Part shown: positions 5,810-7,895 of the stretch, piece by piece
How positions within the stretch are numbered: the stretch's first letter is position 1
Layout of the letters: each line of letters starts with the position of its first letter
Assembly: GCA_007120815.1 (NCBI GenBank)
Contig: SKMY01000081.1
Span: forward strand, 1-7,895
DNA from: Syntrophomonadaceae bacterium
Lineage (GTDB): Bacteria; Bacillota_D; Dethiobacteria; DTU022; UBA8154
Direction: 5' to 3'
Length of the DNA: 7,895 nucleotides
Translations under genes and position numbers: made by a program
The notes under the pieces: model-generated
Told to the model about the DNA's origin: nothing
Database searches by the model: none
The model's input: the letters and a program-made list of their open reading frames with translations, nothing else

Positions 5810-6451
5810 CTACTCCTTATCCAGGATTAACGGAACGAACCGGCATCCGCAGAGCTTTTTGCGCGTCAGACCGGTTTCTTCGCGGGTAATCAGGACCAGG
5901 TCCTGAAACCAGGTGTTCCCGACGGGAATAACCAGGCGGCCGCCGGGGGCAAGCTGATCGGTGAGGCCCTCAGGGACCTTTTTGGCTGCCGCGGCTACCA
6001 GGATGGCGTCAAAAGGGCTTTCTTCCGGCCAGCCGATGGCGCCGTCTCCTACCTTGTAATGTATCGTTGTATAACCCAGTTCATCCAGGATTTGCCGGGC
6101 GTTTTTCGACAACTCCGGCAACCGTTCCACGGTATAGACGGCAGGTACCAGCTCAGCCAGTATGGCGGCCTGGTACCCGGAACCCGTGCCCACTTCCAGC
6201 ACCTTTTCATGGCCCTGGAGCTGAAGGGATTCCGTCATGAGGGCCACGATATAGGGTTGGGATATGGTTTGGTTTTGACCGATGGGCAGCGGGTGGTCCC
6301 CGTAAGCCTGATCTTGCTTAGCGGGAGGCACAAACCGGTGCCGGGGTACCCGGCGAAAGGCTTCCAGCACCCGCTCATCGTAAATGCCGCGGGGTACCAA
6401 CTGCTCCTGGATCATCTGCTCGCGTAACTGACGGTGCCGCTCGTTATCCAT
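5810..6451 (-). CDS. pcm: Protein-L-isoaspartate O-methyltransferase
   Basis: This 213-residue cytosolic enzyme methylates isoaspartyl residues of aged proteins using S-adenosylmethionine, starting their repair. Visible family features in order are EAFRRVPRHRFVPP (30-43), the substrate-loop segment GQNQTISQPYIVALM (58-72), methyltransferase motif I VLEVGTGSGYQAAILAEL (84-101) and VYTVER (105-110). They are followed by GDGAIGWPEESPFDAILV (135-152) and LAPGGRLVIPVG (168-179). The protein ends FVPLILDKE, a typical family C-terminus, and its length is normal. ATG 6451 has AAAAGGAG (6468-6461) nine bases before it. The gene is convergent with the homocysteine operon and divergent from the radical SAM gene. 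The use of S-adenosylmethionine is the only thread to the homocysteine/methionine neighbours, and it may be coincidence. Its predicted leader crosses two palindromic repeats. Confidence 0.95.
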   Translation of the reverse strand: MDNERHRQLREQMIQEQLVPRGIYDERVLEAFRRVPRHRFVPPAKQDQAYGDHPLPIGQNQTISQPYIVALMTESLQLQGHEKVLEVGTGSGYQAAILAELVPAVYTVERLPELSKNARQILDELGYTTIHYKVGDGAIGWPEESPFDAILVAAAAKKVPEGLTDQLAPGGRLVIPVGNTWFQDLVLITREETGLTRKKLCGCRFVPLILDKE

Positions 6452-6483
6452 ATTAACGCGCTCCTTTTAAAGATCCACAGGGA

Positions 6484-6512
6484 TGAGCCACAGGGACGGT
6501 TCTCCTGGCTCA
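6484..6512 (+). repeat. Palindromic GACGGTTCT repeat, copy 1
   Basis: This 29-bp unit has inverted ends TGAGCCA (6484-6490) and TGGCTCA (6506-6512) and carries the core GACGGTTCT (6495-6503) in the loop. A partial fragment, CCACAGGGA (6475-6483), lies just before it. It has the same plan as units A and C near sipL but different stem arms. Confidence 0.8.
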
Positions 6513-6527
6513 GTCGAACCACAGGCT

Positions 6528-6556
6528 TGAGCCACAGGGACGGTTCTCCTGGTTCA
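6528..6556 (+). repeat. Palindromic GACGGTTCT repeat, copy 2
   Basis: This second direct copy, 44 bases after the first, is identical over 28 of 29 positions (C to T in the right arm, which turns a G-C pair into G-U in plus-strand RNA). The core is at 6539-6547. Confidence 0.8.
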
Positions 6557-6592
6557 TGCAGCAATGGAAAGCATATAGCTGTTTTGGAATAT

Positions 6593-6621
6593 AGTATAGC
6601 ACGCCAAGGTTGGGTCTGCAA
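6593..6621 (-). promoter_or_regulatory. Candidate extended -10 promoter for pcm
   Basis: On the minus strand TATACT (6598-6593) is preceded by TGC, giving an extended -10. TTGCAG (6621-6616) is a half-matching -35 at 17 bases. Transcription would start near 6586, so the pcm leader would be about 135 bases and include both palindromic repeats. Confidence 0.4.
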
Positions 6622-6659
6622 ACCCTTTCCCCTTTAAGAGTCTGTTTCCAACCAGACCC
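6608..6659 (+). other. Overlapping inverted repeats before the radical SAM gene
   Basis: Two stems share bases. GGTTGG (6608-6613) can pair with CCAACC (6648-6653), while GGGTCTG (6612-6618) can pair with CAGACCC (6653-6659). They cannot form fully at once. The element ends 35 bases before the chosen start codon. It may be an operator or a leader switch, or nothing. I recognise no known riboswitch. Confidence 0.3.
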
Positions 6660-6694
6660 GTGCAGTTCAACGAATTATTGGGGGTATGAAAATC

Positions 6695-7819
6695 ATGACA
6701 TTTGAGCAGGGACCCATCCGCCCGCCTTCTGAAGCGGAGAGCCTGTTGGTACGGGTCAGCCGTAACTGTCCCTGGAACCAGTGCCAGTTTTGCCCGGTCT
6801 ATAAAGGCACCCGTTTCTCCAGGCGTTCCAAGGACGAAGTGAAAAAGGATATTGCAGCCATGAAAGAAGCCGCCGATCGGGTCAAGGCCGTCGCTTTGAA
6901 AGAGGGTGCCGGGGGGACTGTAACCCGGGACGTCCTGGAAGCGGTTTACCGCCGGGATCCGTCCCTTTTGCAGGTAGCCCTGTGGCTTTACCGCGGGGGG
7001 AAAAACGTCTTTCTCCAGGATGCCGACAGCCTTGTGGTATCTCCCGAGGACCTGGTAGAGATCCTGACCTTTGTTCGAGAGCAGTTTCCCACGGTGGAAC
7101 GTATCACCACTTACGCCCGTTCCAGGTCGGTAGCCCGGCGCAGCGTGGAGCAGCTCAAACAGCTAAAAGAAGCAGGCCTGACCCGCGTGCACATCGGGAT
7201 GGAAACGGGGCACGATCCCCTGCTGGAATACATGCGCAAAGGGTCAACCGCCGAAGAACATATCCAGGCCGGGATCAAGGTGAAAGAGGCCGGCTTGAGC
7301 CTGAGCGAGTATATCATCCTGGGCCTGGGGGGGCAAAAATTTTGGCGGGATCACGCCCTGGACACGGCCCGGGTTTTAAGCCAAATTGACCCACACTATA
7401 TCCGGGTTCGAACCCTGGCCGTTCGCGAGGGGATCCCCCTGCAGCAAGACGTCGAATCGGGTGAATTCCAACTTTTGCACGACGATGATATCGTGCGCGA
7501 GGAGCGGCTGCTGCTGGAAAACCTGCAGGGCACGGGATATTTTGTCAGCGACCACATCCTCAATCTGCTGGAAGAAGTGGAAGGAAAGCTCCCGGAAGAT
7601 CTTCCCCACATGATCGGTGTCATCGATCGTTACCTGGCGCTTCCCGACGACCAGCGGGCCAACTTTCGCCTGGGCCGCCGCATGGGGTATTACCGCCGGC
7701 TCGATGAACTAAAGGATGGAGAACGGTATTACCAGGTGGAAGCCCTGCTGGCCAGCCTGAAAAAAGAAGGGCAGGATCCCGATGAAATGCTCACCCAGCG
7801 GCGGGGGCACTTTTTATAG
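6695..7819 (+). CDS. Radical SAM protein of unknown function (CX4CX2C type)
   Basis: The gene encodes 374 residues from Met 6695. The cluster motif near the N-terminus is NCPWNQCQFCPVYKG, with cysteines at 28, 33 and 36 (numbered from the upstream ATG 6686). The spacing is therefore CX4CX2C rather than the usual CX3CX2C. Further radical SAM barrel signs are VFLQDADSLVV (108-118), TTYARSRSV (141-149), VHIGMETGHDPLLEYMRKGS (168-187) and the glycine-rich YIILGLGG (209-216). The last 130 residues are helical and charged, without a recognised second cluster, B12 or TRAM domain. The protein looks like a stand-alone member of the broad Elp3/COG1032-like group, and the substrate is unknown. ATG 6686 is only one base from GGGGG (6680-6684), whereas ATG 6695 is ten bases away and is preferred; the difference is three residues. 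It is monocistronic here, divergent from pcm, with repeats on both sides. No terminator is visible before the right edge. Confidence 0.85.
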   Translation: MTFEQGPIRPPSEAESLLVRVSRNCPWNQCQFCPVYKGTRFSRRSKDEVKKDIAAMKEAADRVKAVALKEGAGGTVTRDVLEAVYRRDPSLLQVALWLYRGGKNVFLQDADSLVVSPEDLVEILTFVREQFPTVERITTYARSRSVARRSVEQLKQLKEAGLTRVHIGMETGHDPLLEYMRKGSTAEEHIQAGIKVKEAGLSLSEYIILGLGGQKFWRDHALDTARVLSQIDPHYIRVRTLAVREGIPLQQDVESGEFQLLHDDDIVREERLLLENLQGTGYFVSDHILNLLEEVEGKLPEDLPHMIGVIDRYLALPDDQRANFRLGRRMGYYRRLDELKDGERYYQVEALLASLKKEGQDPDEMLTQRRGHFL

Positions 7820-7845
7820 TATAGCATGGCGTTTCACTTCCCCGG

Positions 7846-7895
7846 GGACGGGAACGGGGACGAGCAGGAAGCACGGGGGGGAAGCACGGGGACGG
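7846..7895 (+). repeat. Start of a further palindromic repeat cluster, cut by the window edge
   Basis: After the radical SAM stop the sequence becomes purine-rich and repetitive. A 13-bp unit beginning GGAAGCACGGGG occurs twice in tandem with one mismatch (7867-7879 and 7880-7892). The window ends in GACGG (7891-7895), the first five bases of the GACGGTTCT core. The GGAAGC arm followed by GACGG matches the inverted copy of unit C near sipL. Whether the full core and right arm follow lies outside the window. Confidence 0.6.

Noticed and set aside
6484..6556. Two near-identical 29-base repeats 15 bases apart, considered as a CRISPR remnant.
   Set aside because: The spacer is far too short, there are only two copies, related copies sit elsewhere in inverted orientation, and no cas gene is nearby. 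Palindromic intergenic repeats explain it better.
6590..7826. The 12-base direct repeat TATAGTATAGCA at 6590-6601 and 7815-7826, flanking the radical SAM gene like insertion-site duplications.
   Set aside because: About two 12-base matches are expected by chance in a window of this size (about 31 million pairs against 17 million possible 12-mers), the sequence is A+T-rich, and the second copy overlaps the gene's stop codon. No transposase or other mobile-element sign is present.

Overview
The window reads as chromosomal DNA of an anaerobic, endospore-forming Firmicute of the class Clostridia, with moderate G+C. The reasons are the order veg, then a SipL-type SPOCS/LysM spore-coat gene, as in clostridial spore formers; strong purine-rich ribosome binding sites; several TTG start codons; and a sulfide-dependent homocysteine pathway found in strict anaerobes. 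I cannot name genus or species.

Layout: the left edge holds the 3' end of veg and its terminator. A cluster of palindromic repeats follows, then a candidate sigma-E promoter and sipL (534-2096), which ends at a strong terminator. queT, the substrate-binding subunit of an ECF transporter for queuosine precursors, runs leftward (2277-2792). A near-consensus sigma-A promoter (2796-2824) drives a tight rightward operon of four genes with gaps of 2-6 bases. These are HcyBio/COG1900 (2909-4117), a NIL-domain 2[4Fe-4S] ferredoxin (4122-4526), a UPF0280/COG2122 ApbE-like protein (4529-5269) and a gamma-class carbonic anhydrase (5276-5794). Converging on it is pcm, a protein-L-isoaspartate O-methyltransferase (5810-6451, minus). 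The last gene, a radical SAM protein of unknown function with a CX4CX2C cluster motif (6695-7819), is divergent from pcm. Repeat sequence resumes at the right edge.

Working together: the first three operon genes match the set implicated in making homocysteine from aspartate semialdehyde and sulfide in anaerobes. The reductive chemistry would be fed by the ferredoxin. The fourth gene, the carbonic anhydrase, is an extra whose link to the pathway is not established. The spore-coat, queuosine, protein-repair and radical SAM genes look like independent neighbours.

The main non-coding signal is a family of small palindromic elements around the core GACGGTTCT. There are four complete copies in two intergenic regions and a probable truncated fifth at the right edge. 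All lie outside genes and resemble REP/BIME-type repeats. No CRISPR array, tRNA, rRNA, insertion sequence or phage gene was seen. Nothing here amounts to a clearly new defence or mobile system. The best leads are the operon's gene set, the repeat family and the uncharacterised radical SAM protein.
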